Shown in pieces: positions 24,851 to 38,584 of a DNA stretch of 64,000 nt (position 1 is the first letter of the stretch; the number at the start of each line of letters is the position of its first letter). The position numbers and the translations under genes are program-made. The DNA is from Schistosoma mansoni (taxonomy: Eukaryota > Platyhelminthes > Trematoda > Strigeidida > Schistosomatidae). The notes below the pieces were generated by a model that ran no database searches, had not been told where the DNA came from, and saw nothing but the letters and a program-made list of their open reading frames with translations. Location: contig NC_031502.1 in NCBI RefSeq assembly GCF_000237925.1, forward strand, positions 51,535,120 to 51,599,119. Reading direction: 5' to 3'.

Positions 24851-25790
24851 ATTGCTATTCGAAACGTGAGCAATACTTCAAAGGCGTCTATAATAAAAAA
24901 GCTTGCACTTGTCCTTCAGTTGGCACGTAAGCGTCTCTATTATTTATGAAAAACTTGGTATCTAACACAAATGTGCATCCACTGAAGTTACCGCAACCAT
25001 TTGTGGGCTCTAGAAGTTTCGACGCCTAAAACGCCTTGCCTGCATAAATGGTAAAGGTAGTTATACTTAAGATAAGGCTGAAAAAGTTTACCAGACTTCA
25101 TTATGTACCATGTTGCTTTTACGAAGAGTATCTTCTTAAATATGCTGGAAGACAATCTTGGTGGCTAAAGGACTCGGCCTCTGGTCAATAACTTGAACCG
25201 CTTTCCATCAAATTTGGGTTGGGCAGATTTTCACCGCTAGTATCCCATTTAATTAGTGTAGAGTCTATGGACTGACATGACATATAATCATGTGCTTAGT
25301 AATTGAATCACTGTGTAATTAATTAGTTGTCATATTAGCGACGAGACACAATGGCCGCTCAAAATGGTGCATTATGTGTGGATCGTTTTTAAACACAGAT
25401 TTATGTACCCGGTTTTGAAATACATCTTAAGGACGTCAGATGACGTCTCTTCAATTGTTAAACCGATGTTAGGCAGATCTCATATGTGGTAAACCAATAA
25501 CCTTTAATCTAAGAAAAAAAATATGATGCTAAATACAAATTGTAAACAAATATATTATTCGTGTCTTTCATTTAGTTGCCTCAACTTTCACACTGACTGG
25601 CACCATGAACCTGACAGTTGAGTACACCCATGGAGCACTAAAGGCCGAAAAAACTCAAGAACACCTGAACAGTTATAAGTGAGAGGTTACATCATATATT
25701 GAGCTACGGGTAACATAATTGTTTCCAAAATTAACATACAAACATAATGACTCTTCAAGAGGTTCCGCAATATTTGAATGTGGCGGCTTA
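24851..25790. other. intergenic, nothing recognised
   Basis: No ORF or repeat end could be assigned. If the ARPC3 promoter and first exon lie further upstream than 24.2 kb, they could be here. Confidence 0.35.
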
Positions 25791-27345
25791 TCAGTTTCAG
25801 TTTGGAAAGGACAGGAGGCTTGATGGCCTGTGTTAGTCCTGGCAATGATGGTCTCTAAGCTGATCCAGCTTTCTTTTGAAAGAGTCGACGGATGGAGCCT
25901 CAACCACGTACTGAGGTAATGAATTCCACTCGTTGATTATTCGATGGGAAAGTCGGTAGTCAGCTGACAAGTAATTCGTTCTGGGCTTGTGAATTTTTTT
26001 GGAGTGTCCTCGTAAATTTTCTGTTTTGGAAGACAAGAAAAATGAGGGCATATCAGGTGCAAATTTGTCATTAAGCAATTTGAAAACTGTAATCAAGTCG
26101 CCTCTGATTCTTCGATATGACAGCGGGAATAGGTTTAGCTTGGTCAGTCTAGTACCATACGGAAGCTTCGCTATTCCGGGAATCAGCCTAGTTGCTGTTC
26201 TCTGAACCCTTTACAAGAGTTCACCGTCTTTTTTTAGGCAGGGGCTAGCTGCTTGTATGCAGTACTCAAGTTTAGGACGTACGAACACTGTATACAAAGT
26301 CAGAAACGTTTTAGCGTCGAGATGCCTAAAAGCCCTGCGTATGGACCATAAAGTCCTAAAACCTTTGGCGGCTATTACACGGCAGTGTGCAGTAGTCTTT
26401 AAGTCTTGACTAACGATGACGCCTAAGTCATTGTGTGCCTGGACAATAGGTAACTCAGTGTTATCGTTTATGTATCTGTACCCTGGTGGCCAATATGCAT
26501 CACAATACACTTGGAAGTATTTATCGGCAATTGCCAGGTTTGGGACCATTCAGATAATCTCTCCAGGTCGTTTTGAAGTTCTAAGCTATCGCGCTTGCTT
26601 TGTATCGCTCTCCATATCTTGACATCGTCAGCATAGAGTAAGGCCGATGACGATAGTAGACGAGGGAGGTCATTTACTTACAGGAGGAATAACACTGGCC
26701 CCATAACTGTACCCTGGGGGACTCCACTAAGCACAGTTTCCCAGCTAGACAACTTGGAGTTCACCCGTACTCTTTGTTGACGCCCAACTAGGAAGTCTTT
26801 TATCCACATCAATAGAGTGCCTCCAATCCCGACATTCCTTAGCTTATATAACAGCCGGTTGTGCGGAACTTTGTCAAAAGCTTTGCTGAAATCGATGTAG
26901 GCTACATCTATAGGTAACTTTTGGTCCTTAAGAGCGCACCAGCTTTCACGAGCGACTAATAAGTTTGTGAGACAAGAGTAACCTGTTCTAAAACCATGCT
27001 GCTTTTCGGAGAGGATCCGGTGTTCATCGAGATATTTAAACAGCTCCTTCCGGATAATTTTTTCTAAAATCTTAACAACCACGCTGGTCAGGCTAATGGG
27101 TCGGTAATTCTCAGGTTTATTTTCTTGGTACCTGTTTTGAAGACGGGACTTACTATGGAGTTCTTCCAGTCTTTTGGTAGACGACCCTGGGTTACGGATA
27201 GATTAAAACATACACTTAAAGGGTTCGCGACAAAGTTAGCTAATTCCTTTAGTAACCTAGGATGCAGTTCATCGGGTCCAGTGGATTTACCTATGTCAAG
27301 CTTAACTCGCAGACCAAGGACATCGAGTTCTTTATAGTATTAGGT
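25791..27345 (-). mobile_element. CR1-like LINE copy G1
   Basis: 5'-truncated CR1-type element on the minus strand, running to its 3' end with the actgaaactga motif. Reverse transcriptase blocks in order are QHGFRTGYSCLTNLL, DFSKAFDKVPHNRL, SGVPQGTVMGPVLFLL, the post-RT segment VQAHNDLGVIVSQDLKTT, and the C-terminal NLRGHSKKIHKPRTNYLS block. An in-frame stop directly follows VLFLL (near 26,678); other breaks occur near 26,210. Bases 25,791-27,180 are almost identical to 42,918-44,304. Confidence 0.9.
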
Positions 27346-28418
27346 CACCCCATATTCTACAGTAAGATAACGGGGGTAAGTTGACGTATTTCAGTCTTTC
27401 TTCATAACATAGGTCAGAGAGACCTTTTACCATCTTAGTTCCTCAGCGCTGAACTTGTTCCAGCATATCCGCCTCATATTTGAAGCAAGGACTCGCTGCT
27501 TGAATCCCATATTCCAAATGTCGCACGAAAGTGGGGTATAATAATCTAAACATTTCCTCATCCAAATACTGGAAAGATCTACAAATAGACCATAATACCC
27601 TATAGTCTTTTGCAGCAGCAGCCTTACAGTGCCTGGTTGTCTTGAGATCATTGCTCAGTATGACTCTTAAATCTTTATAGTTTCTTACTTTGGGTAACAC
27701 AAATCCACGTGTTGCGTAGTAATATGAATCATCGTAGTTATTTAGTTGCATCACTACACTCTTGTTAGGATTCACTTCCACTGACCACCCGTCCATCCAT
27801 GCCACTAATGATTTGAGTCACCATGCAATACTATTCTATCTGACATGCTGTATATGGGTCTTCAAATCTTTATGTCATCGGCAAAGAGTAGGACAGATGA
27901 CTTAGCTACAGTTGGTAATTCATTAACATAAAGTAAAAAGAGAAGAGGACCGAGGATTGTACCTTAGGGAACTCCACTCTTTACAGCTTCCCACGATGAG
28001 AGAGCTCCATTTACTCTTACCCTTTTTCTCCAGTCATGTGGGAAGTCACGTATTCATTCTATGACTGTATAATGAACTCCAAAACTTTCCAGTTTTAATT
28101 TAAGACCAGAATGGGAGACCTTATCAAAGGCTTTACTTAGATCTATGAAAATCACATTTACAGGAATATTCCAATCTTTTACCTCAGCCCGATCTTCTCT
28201 TGCAATGAGAGGATTTGTCAAACATGATAGGCCTTTCGGAAAACCATGTTGTTCCCTGGATAAAAGATCATGTCCTTCCACATAGTTTATAACAGCTGCC
28301 CGAATAATTCTTTCCATCAGTTTTACAACTGCATCAGTTAAGCTAACGGGTTGATAGTTACTAACTAAATCTCTACTCTCAGCCTTATACACCGGACTAA
28401 TTATCGCGTCTTTCCAGT
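27346..28418 (-). mobile_element. CR1-like LINE copy G2
   Basis: A second, diverged CR1 reverse transcriptase fragment: EQHGFPKGLSCLTNPL, DLSKAFDKVSHSGL, the GTILGPLLFLLYVNEL block with a stop before it, FADDIKI, and CFKYEADMLEQVQR. It has several nonsense codons. At its upstream edge (28,418) it abuts an RTE-A fragment of opposite orientation. Confidence 0.85.
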
Positions 28419-28419
28419 C

Positions 28420-28665
28420 GCTGGAAGTGGATAGGACACATTGAGGGAATCACTCAACTGCATCACAAGACAAGCCCTCACATGGAATCCTGAAGGCCAA
28501 AGGAAAAGAGGAAGGCCAAAGAACACATTACGCCGAAAAATGGAGAAAGACATGAGAAGAGTGAACAACAATTGAATGGAACTAGGAAGGCCCAGGACAG
28601 AGTGGGTTGGAGAAGGCTGGTCGGCGGCCTATGCTCCATTGGGAGTAACAGGAGTAAGTAAGATA
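28420..28665 (+). mobile_element. RTE-A copy A5, 3' fragment
   Basis: The last ~245 bases of RTE-A, ending ggagtaacaggagtaagtaag. Its 3' part is almost identical, in reverse, to copy A9 at 53.66-53.84 kb, whereas its 5' part (before about 28,478) instead resembles copy A6 near 33,570-33,640. It is therefore a mosaic of two subfamily sequences. Confidence 0.85.
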
Positions 28666-30598
28666 TTATCCTTAGTCCTTAAGAATATGTCAAGTTCTCT
28701 CTTAAAGGACTCCTGGGAAGTCGCTTGGACTAGCTCAACCGGCAGCGAATTCTAGCATCTGACTACTCTTAAGGTGTAGAAGTGGTGTCTCCAGTCCGTT
28801 CTGCTGTGTTGTGTCTCCAGTTTGTGGGCGTTACTCCTAAAGTTTATGTTGGACTAAGCTTAAGGTGTTTAAGGGGATGTCCAGAAGTGTTAAGGATGCT
28901 GAAAGCCACTAGAAGGTCACCTTTAAGACGCCTGTGCTCTAATGGGTAAAGGTTCAGTGATTGGAGGTGCTCTTCATAAGGCTTGAATTTGAGTCCCCGA
29001 ACTGATTTCGTGGCTCGCCGTTGGATACGTTCCAGAGTGTCCTTATCCTTTTGGAGTGAGGGATGAAATACTGTATTTCCGTACTCTAAATGGGGATCAA
29101 TAAAACTGTTGAAGATTAAATGGAAAGTTCCTCCGTCAAACTGGCTAAAAGTGCGATTCAACGTAACCAGTGTAAGATTTGTTCAGAAGGCATTTTTGTC
29201 TTACTTGGCTCAAGCCTTCAAATCGTAGGGTACCAGCACTCCTAAATCGTTTGCAACTAGGGATACTTCTAGAGAGGTGTCTGCAACATGTCTCAGATAG
29301 ACTACTTTACACTTTGAAGTGTTAAAGATACGTCTGTTATCATCTGCCCAACTTTGAAGTCGAGTCAGATCCTCCTGAAGTGCCAGTATATCCTCTTGGT
29401 TGAGTATCGGTGAGTGGATACCGGGGTGACTGCCTTCTAATTTTGTGCACACACATGGTACATGTGTCATATCGCTGGCTCTAAGTATATTAGACCTGAA
29501 TTTTTAAAGACATATGTGTCCGGTATATTAAACATATTCGCACTGCAAGATCGTCTTATCCTTTCAAACACCTCTGAAGTAAGACAATCGAGGAAAGTAT
29601 TTGCATAATTCATCTGATATGGAGTCTCTGTGAGAACGGAGTTGATCAGATACTTAGGCGGACTGAGAATTTTCATGTCAACCTGCAATTTTCTTATATC
29701 ATCCATATGGTTGCAGTTGTGATTATCATCATTGTTTACCAACAGAGTAATCAACATGTCTGGAATGATGAGAACTGGCATATGCATGTCTTTGTTTGCA
29801 TCAGGCTCTTTGTGATTGGGAACAAGTCAATCAGTCTGTGATATTGAGGTCGTTCTCCTGCTCTCATCATTCAAACTCATGTTTCCAATGCACCGCTATA
29901 TGGGATAATGGGACAGTTATCTTCATCAGCCGGGGTCGAATTGCCATCCTTCTGGGATTGTCTCACCACTTGTTGAGTCCTATTTCTGGGCTTTAAGAAC
30001 TACTAGATGAACTTCCAGTCCCGAATATCAGAGTTTGGGTCCAGGGTCAGTGTTTCCTGGCACACCTTGCACAATGTTATTTCTTCCGCTAAAGAACGTC
30101 TCACGATATTACCTAGGAATGTTGCTGATGAGATTGCACCCAGAATGCCGTATATTAGTCAGTATTCGTACATTTCCATCTAATTTCAGTAGGTGACTAG
30201 CCAGTAGGATACCTTCCACGTCGACAGCATCGGTGAGCATTACACGAAGTAGTCTTGGGTGATTCTGATGCTTGGAGACCTTTCTGTGAGTGGTTTAGGT
30301 GACGGTCAAAGGCTTCATTTTGAAAAGTTCGAGCTCCCTGTTCAACTCTTTCCAGAGCATCTTGTAATTTTTGTCCTGGAGACTGAGAGAAAGGTCGGAG
30401 CGGTCTTTAAGGTTCATGATTATAAAAGAATCATCGCGATCCGTGATCGTTTTCCCAGGTTTTGGGTACGCCCAATTTGAGGACCTTTTTGTTTGGCAGT
30501 TGAAGCGCGTTTTAGATTCCTGTCTTCCTTGTTGACTGGCTGGATAGCCTTAGGCGTTAACTTCACGGCCAAATCATCAGTTAGTTTCACCACAACAG
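28666..30598 (-). mobile_element. CR1-like LINE copy G3, RT end and ORF1 part
   Basis: Bases 28,666-29,402 encode the post-RT C-terminal part (ALQEDLTRLQSWADDNRR, HLEYGNTVFHPSLQKDKD, RRATKSVRGLKFKPYEEH) and match the copy at 51.3-53.6 kb in reverse. Bases 30,000-30,598 encode an ORF1-like basic segment (ASTAKQKGPQIGRTQNLG). The endonuclease and RT core between them are not recognisable, so the copy is internally rearranged near 29,402. ORF1 appears to continue at 33,830-34,340 beyond an RTE-A insertion. Confidence 0.7.
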
Positions 30599-32914
30599 CT
30601 AGGATGTACAAGGAATGTTCATACAATGTGGAAGACCGGGAGGGTCATCCAAGTTGCTGCATAAATGAGAAGATACAACCTGGAGGTGCTTGGGATCAGT
30701 GAAACATATTGAACCCAGGCTGGACAACAAAGACTAGCTTCAGGAGAGCTTCTGTTATACTCCGGCCATGAAGAAGAAAACGCTCCATATGCAAATGGCG
30801 TTGGGCTGATGCTATCCAAACAGACACAAAATGCACTTATGGTATGGGAATCTCATGGACCAGGCATCATCAAAGCCTCCTTCAAAACCAAGAAAGAAGA
30901 CGTTATGATGAACTTTATCCAATACCATGCGCCGAACAACGACTACAGTGAAAACGTTAAAGATCAATTCTACTATAGGCTGCAGTCAATCACTGAGAAA
31001 TGCTCAACAAAGGATTTGACCATTATGATGGGAGACCTAAGTGCCAAGGCTGGAATGGATAACATTGGATATGAAGAAATCATGGGACGACATGGACTTG
31101 CAAAAAGGGACGAAAACGGTGGAAGATTTGAACACCTATATGCCTTTAATAAACTAGTCATCAGTGGTACATACACAAAGTCACGTGAATTTCACCGGAT
31201 CACACAACACAGAACCACGCCGACCATATCTGCATCAAGAAAAAGTTCAGGAGGATGATGGAATATGTGCGAACTAGGAGAGGAGCTGATATAGCAACAA
31301 ATCATCACTTGCTGGTGGCCCAGATGAAATTAAAGCTGAAGAAGCACTTGACAACGGGGCGGAAAACATCATAAATGTTTAATACAGCTTTTCTTCGGGA
31401 TACTGACAAACACAAAGAGTTCAAGATAGCACTGAGCAACAGGTTCCAGATATTTCATGATCTACTCAATGGAGAGGGAATTACTATGCAGAGTAACTGA
31501 AAGGGATAAAAGAGGCAAACATTTCAACACGTCAGGAGGTTCTGGGCCACAAGAAGCACCATAATAAGGAATGGATCACTGTTGGTACACTGGATAAAAT
31601 TGAAGAAAGGAGGAACAAGAAGGTCGCAGTCAATACCAGCCGAACGAGAGCAGAAAAAACCAACGCACAAGCCGAATACACAGGAGCAAACAAGCAAGTG
31701 AAGAGGAGCATCAGAACTGACAAGCGTAAATATGTGGAAGACTTAGCAATGATGGCTGAAAAGGCTGCAAGAGAAGGAAACATGAGACAACTGTATGATA
31801 CAACAAAGGACCTCGCTGGAAATTACTGTAAACCACAACGATCAGCGAAAAGCAAGGAAGGCAAGGTAATCACCAACATTGAAGAACAGTGGAACAGGTG
31901 GGTAGAACACTTCATAGAACTCTTGAACCGCCCAGCTCCACTGAACCCACCCAATATCGAAGAAGCACCAACGGACCTCCCAATCGATGTTGGCCCACCA
32001 ACAGTTGAAGTGATCAACATAGCCATCAGACAAATCAAGAGCGGCAAAGCAGCAGGACAAGACAACATTCCAGCAGAGGCACTGAAAGCAGATGTAGTAG
32101 CAACTGCCAAGATACTCCACATTCTCTTCAGTAAGATTTGGAATGAAGAACAAGCACCAGCAGACTGGAAAAAAGGACATCTGATCAAGATATCAAAGAA
32201 AAAAGATCTCAACAGGTGTGAGAATTACAGAGGTATCAGTCTTATCTCAATACCAGAAAGAGTCTTCAACAGGGTGCTGTTTAACAGAATGAAGGGCTTC
32301 GTAGACGCTCAACTTCGAGACCAACAGTCCGGATTCCGTAAAGATCGATCGTGTACAGACCAAATCGCAACTCTACGGATCATTATGGAACAATCAGTTG
32401 AATGGAATTCATCACTCTACATCAACTTCATCGACTACGAGAAAGCATTTAATAGCGTGGATAGGACAACACTATGGAGGCTTCTTCGACACTACAGTGT
32501 GCCTGAGAAGATAGTCAATATCATACGGAATTCATACGATGGATTAAAGTGAAAAATCACACATGGAGGACAACTCACAGACTCGATTGAGGTAAAGATC
32601 GGTGTCAGGCAAGGTTGCTTACCTTCACCCTTTCTCTTTCTCTTGGTGACCGATTAGATAATGAAGACGTTAATATCTGAAGGAAAGCACGGGGTACAGT
32701 GGACAGCTAGGATGCAGCTGGACAATTTAGACTTCGCAGATGATCTGGCTCTTCTATCGCACACGCAACAGCAAGTGCGGGAGAAGACGACCAGTGTAGC
32801 AACAGTCTCAGCAGCAGTATGTCTCAACATACACAAAGGGAAAGGCGAAATTCTCCAATACAACACAACATGCATCAGTCGAATCACACTTGACGTAGAA
32901 ACTTTGGAGGATGT

Positions 32915-33038
32915 TTACTTACTTACTTACGCCTGTTACTCCTTGTAGAGAAGCACAGGCCGCTCACCAGCATTCTCCATCCAACCCTGTCCCCGGGCAA
33001 TCCTTTCCAGTTCGTCCCAGCTGTTATTCATCCTTTTC
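32915..33038 (-). mobile_element. antisense RTE-A 3' end inserted in copy A6
   Basis: About 124 bases of the RTE-A 3' terminus in reverse orientation, beginning with ttacttacttacgcctgtta and ending near ccttttcat. It interrupts the [10 protein letters not shown] segment of A6. Confidence 0.85.
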
Positions 33039-33218
33039 ATGAAATGGAGGAAACCTTTAAATATCTGGGGAGAATCATAGATGAACACGGTGGATCTAAT
33101 GCAGATGTGAGAGCGAGGATCGGCAAAGCATGAGCAGCCTATTTACAACTGAAGAACACCTGTAACTCAAAAAAATTGTCAACCAACACCAAGATCGGAA
33201 TTTTCAATACAAATGTCA

Positions 33219-33388
33219 AGGAATTAATTCCTTGAAAAAGCTTGGACCAGATTGCCAGGCGAAACGTTGGATTTACTACAAATTCATTCGCTGAGATTTT
33301 ACAAATATATATTATTCCTATTTAATGTCTTACATCAACTCGGCGCTCAAATACTGTGAAACTATTCGCTCTAATTTAGACGAGAGTT
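33219..33388 (+). mobile_element. Penelope-like terminal fragment inserted in A6
   Basis: Contains aagcttggaccagattgcc followed by ggcgaaacgttgg and cgctgagatttt, which parallel in reverse the Penelope-like terminus at 62,650-62,720 (gaaacgttgg and gctgagatt). The gaaac box and palindromic acgt are kept; the CUGANGA-type box is altered. Confidence 0.6.
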
Positions 33389-33577
33389 ATTATGGGGCGG
33401 AAACCCGGAGAACTACGAAAACCAACATCCAGAAGATACAGGTGTTTATTAACAGATGTCTACGCAAAATACTTCGGATCCGTTGGCCGAACAACATCAG
33501 CAACATCCTACTGTGGGCGAGGACAAACCAGATTCCAGCGGAGGAAGAAATCAGGAAGAAGCGCTGGAAGTAGATAG

Positions 33578-33676
<99 letters not shown>

Positions 33677-33829
33677 TGAGAAGAATGAACAACAATTGGA
33701 TGGAACTAGGAAGGCCCAGAATAGAGTGGGTTGAGGAACGCTGTTTGGCGGTCCGTTCTCTACTAGGAGTAGCAGGCATAAGTAGTTAATTAAGTATTTG
33801 GGATATTCGGCTTCTTAGACAGGGTCACC

Positions 33830-34345
33830 CGGTCCTTTTTTAGCTTTGTTGACAGGGGTTCAGTAGCTTACAGAGTTTTTATGGACCACCGTTGCGTTCA
33901 CGGATTGTGTGATGGGAGACCCAAGTTTGCTGAGGATATCTAGTAATGTCGATGTTACGGTGGTGTTGAGCTTCATTATGTCCTCACTAGTGTCGACGTA
34001 TGTTCTGTCGATACTTACGTTGTCAAGGTTCCTCTTCTCTTCTTCACTGCACATCTTTGTTTGTTTACCCGTCTTAGGACCACCTTTTTTGAGGTTTGCT
34101 GACAACCATTTCCTCAGACCTGTCAAGAGAATGATGTTGCCCAGCAGATCCTCAGCATTCATGTTGCACATGCTACATGTCCACCTACGATCCGACTTAC
34201 TAAGTCTGTTGTAAGCAGTTACCGTAAGATCTGTGCATGTTTCGTGGAACCGACCTCTGAATTTGTCACACTGCGTGCCAGAGGTGACAGCGAAACGGCA
34301 TTCAGATCACTTGCATGAATTCTTCATGATCATAGTGATGTGGAT
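33830..34345 (-). mobile_element. CR1-like LINE copy G3, zinc-finger N-terminal part
   Basis: On the minus strand the translation has a PHD-like cysteine/histidine pattern (SGTQCDKFRGRFHETC, then RRWTCSMCN) followed by a charged region. This is the N-terminal zinc-finger module seen in CR1-type elements, matching the one at 41.3-41.4 kb. One nonsense codon precedes the finger. Confidence 0.65.
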
Positions 34346-36810
34346 TGTTTAATACATTCTAGCAAAAGTTTGAGACCGTAAAATTAAAAAAACAGTGCAC
34401 TAAAAATGGACAAAATGGATAAAAACGGGTGGTACAAAAGGTCAGGATAAATTAAAACCAGCCTTGACGAGAAAAACTGGAAAACTGAATGGTAAGCTCA
34501 AGCAAAACCAAAATCAACTAGTAACTTGGGTAAAGCCAAAAAGAAACGTTAAGCTCAGGACAGATTCTTTGTATCAAAAACGGTACTTTTGTTTCGTAAG
34601 GACACAGAAAAAGTTTGAGAAATGCAAAACACGTTAGAACTAAACTTCCCGTTCGTGAAGCGCGCGTGTAAGCTATTCGAACGGTATTATACCGTCCACT
34701 TTTCTATAAAGACTTGGATTTGTCTTGTAACAGTTGACCTACAGAACTAGTTTAACTGTTTCCGTAGACGTTTTTTAATTCAGAACTACAACTTGATAAC
34801 ATAAATGTTCTCAGTTGGTGTGTTGGAAAGCTCAGGGCAATCATTAGCCCCAGAGGTATGTTTCTCTGAGATTTTTGCCCTTATACTGAGTGATGTTATA
34901 AGAGGTGTAGCCAATTGTTCGAGCCAAAAGTTCCGGTCTGTAATCACTCAACTGAAACGTATAGTGACGTGTACATTAAATGATTTTCGTAACGACAAAA
35001 TAAATACCATATTTTCCTCTTTATTTGTGACACTTTATATGCTATCATATTCATATTCAATATATATTGTTCCTCTGTATCAACTGTAACCGAAAGGACA
35101 AAATTGTTTGGTTGTAATAATACACATGTAGATCACCAACGTAGGTTGTCTACGTCAAATGATTGGGGGCCTACTCGAGTTAAACGGGAGTGGTGTGACG
35201 AACCAGCTAACTTCGAAGTCACACCTGGCAGTCAGCACTTAACGTGGATTACCCGTTCTGGAGGCCGTATGACACAAATGACGTTATTACGGAAATATAT
35301 TGGTAAGAATGGGTGCAGAAAGGATATTGTGACCATCACCAAACGGGCCAGTCCATCGTGCATGATTAACTGATGCGCGCTGATTGTCCTTGGGCTTGAA
35401 GGGGATTAATGAACGGTTCGGTATTCAGTGACCCAACTTCAGGATGATTTGGCTAGGTCTCAGTGACATTTCACTGGTCCTACACACACTACCGCTGTTA
35501 AAAAAGAAATGATATATTTGCCGTCTGTCCTTCTACTTTATTAGCCACAGTCTGTGACTGAAGATTATAGTAGTGTTATGATATTCTCTTAGGTTATTCT
35601 ACATTGCGTTGGACTTTCGGTCAGAATTATTACTGGATAATACCATTGAATTTATTCTTCTCATCACGAAGTTGATCCCACGACGTGCTAAGAAACCTTC
35701 ACTAATCAAGTGAACTCATTCGTTGTTGTTATCTCAGGAGTTTACGAGTAACATTCACTTAATAACAATTGTCATCATTTTGCTATTTAATACATCATTT
35801 CGTTGTGTGTGCTATTTGTCACAGTTTCGCTTGACTCATAAGCAGGTACTTCGGTTTGTTGTGTGAATGTTTTTTTGTCATATCACTGGTAGTTGTGTGC
35901 ATTGTTATATCTTGAATAATTTTTTGCTGTGATCCACCACAAACGTCAGTAGTTAACCTTCAAGCAACTGAATAAAACTGTTGATAGTTTCACTTTTTGT
36001 GTCTGTAGGTATTCCTCGTCCTATTGGTAGAAGAAAACAAACTAGTAGCGGATAGATCTCTATTTAGTTCCTGGGTGGCACACAGTGGAGCGCGAGGTTG
36101 CTTGTTCAAACGCACATGGCTATTTAATATTCAATATAAGGTAACAGGAAATATAATGCCTATACAAAATAAGGAATTGAGTGAATAATTGAGCTCTACT
36201 TTTTAACATGTACTTAGTTGTTTGAGTTCAACTTTTAACTACTCAACCTAAGTTGTTACAATCTTAAACTTCTGTTCGTTTCGAAGTTAATAGTGCTTTA
36301 TATTCTTTAAAACCTATCACTCATCACTCTATGTTAAAATATGCGGTGGCTTGCAGCTAACTGAGTCTGATATATACTCGTCCAAATAGTTTCCTACTTC
36401 TCTTTACTCTTTATCCAGTATACAACACTAAAGATGTTAAAGATATTCGGAGTTTGGCAACGCCTTGTAAACTGAAGTGTACCAACCCAATCAAATCAAA
36501 TGTCGAAAATGGAAAGATTCAGAGTTATAATTGAGGGGCTATATATATCGGGAAGCGTTTAATCTAACCTGGATTACGATTGCAAGGAATGAATAGCACG
36601 GCATACACACTCGTGATCTGGTATGGATATATGAACAAGCGCCTTCAGCATGAGTGAGTCCATTAAAACTGATGAGATCAGCATCAAATGACGAAGAATT
36701 ACAGAGCTACTGATTTTGGGAATTTATTTTCCGTTGCAAGATGTTATTAAAGGAGAAGATGCAATTAGTTGATTGTCAGTATCTAGAAAACTAATCAAAA
36801 TGGTTTGTTA
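34346..36810. other. 2.5 kb without a supported gene
   Basis: An 89-codon ORF at 35,104-35,373 has a GC-richer composition than its surroundings, but its translation is not recognised. The rest is AT-rich with stops in all frames. Confidence 0.35.
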
Positions 36811-38580
36811 CCTTCAGAAAGTCCATGGGAGAAGTGAGAACAAACAAAGGAGCTGACATAGCTTTAGATCACCACCTGGTGTTTGCCAAGATGAAACTAA
36901 AGTTAAAGAAGCACTAGACAGTTGAAGAAACAGTCTTCCTTTGAGATAATAATAAACTCAACGAATTCAAGATAGCTCTCAAAAGCAGGTTCCCAAACCG
37001 ATACGATTACTCAAAGAAGAGGGAACTACCATTGTGGACATCTGGAAAGGGATCAAAGAGGCAACACCTTCGACGTGTCTGGAGGTCCTTGGCCCCAAGA
37101 AGTATCATCACAGGAGACGGACCTCTATCGATACCTTAAGTAGGATTCAGGAAAAAAAGGATAAGACTTAAAGGGGAGAACAGTATGCCGGACAGACTAG
37201 TCAAGGAAAAAGAAGGCAAATTAACCACTCAGATTCAAGAACAGAGGAACAGATAGGTGGAACAATTCAAGGAACTCTTGAATAGACCAGCTTCTCTGAA
37301 CACACTGGACATCGAAGCAGCACACATAGACCTTCCTACAGATGTCACTCCACCAACGATCGAAGAAATCAGAATGGTCATCAGAAAAATGGTGGGTGGG
37401 AAGGCAGTAGGATCTGACAGTATGCCTGACAAACAACTAAAGTCGGACAAAGAAATAACTGCAAACGTGCTCCACGTTCTATTCATGAAGATTTGGGAGG
37501 AAGAACAAGTGCCACCGACGGACTGGAAAGAAGGATACCTCATGAAAGTACCAATGGAAGATTTGATCAAGTGTGGGAACTGTAGAGACATTGCATCGCT
37601 ATCAGTTCCAGGAAACATTTTCAACAGAGTGTTGCTGAACCGAATGAAAAATTCGGTAGATGCACACTTTAGAGAATAATAGGCTGGATCCCACACAAAA
37701 TGATCGTGTACCGACCACACGGTGACAATACGAATCACTGTTGAGCAATCAGTTTAATGGAATTCATCACTATACATCAACTTCCTTGATGGTGTGGATA
37801 GAAGAACTTTATGGAACTTTATGGAGTGAGTAGCTGAGAAGATTACCAATATCATACGGAATTCATATGACGGGCTACACTGCAAAGCCGTGCATAAATA
37901 ACACTTGACAGACTCGAGTGAGGACCGGCGTCAGGAAAGACTGTTTACTCTTTGTTTTTCTTCCAGTGGTAGACCGGATTATGAAGACAATGACACTGAG
38001 AGGAAGCATGGAATACAATGGGCAACTAAATGATTTGGACCTAGCTCTTCTATTCCACACACCAACAAACGCAAGTGAAGACAACCAGTGTGGCAAAAGC
38101 CTCTACATGGATAAGCATCAATATACACAAGGGAAGAAGCAATATTATTAAATACAGCACAGAGAGCACCAACCCAATCATACTTAATAGAGAAACTCTG
38201 GAAGAGGTGGAACATTTCACGTGTCTGGGTAGTATCATCGATGAACAAGGACGATTTGACTCAGATCTGTAGGCAAGGATCGGCAAAACAAGGGCGGCCT
38301 TCCTACAATTGAAGATCATATGGAACTCAAAACAACTGTCAACCAATATCAAAGTCGGAATATTCAATATAAGCGTCATGGCAGTTCTGTTGTTCAGAGC
38401 TCGAACTTGAAGAACCACTACAACCACCATCAAAGTGATAGAAGTATCTATAAATAAATATCTACTCAAGATACTGAATATCCTTTAGTTGGAAACCATC
38501 AGCAACAGCCTACTGTGGGAGAGAAAAAACCAGATTCCAAATGAAGGGGAAATAAGAAATGACGCTGGATGTGGATTTGA
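36811..38580 (+). mobile_element. RTE-A copy A7, degenerate
   Basis: Begins in the end of the endonuclease domain and covers the linker (PTDVTPPTIEEIRMVIRK), part of the RT and the C-terminal region (VEHFTCLGSIIDEQG). The FADD box is not preserved. Frameshifts and stops are frequent, making this one of the oldest RTE-A copies in the window. Its 3' end is cut off by CR1 copy G4. Confidence 0.85.
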
Positions 38581-38584
38581 TATA

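Noticed and set aside
35104-35373. 89-codon ORF as a host exon
   Set aside because: GC-richer than its flanks but with no family match and no poly(A) signal or splice context supporting it.
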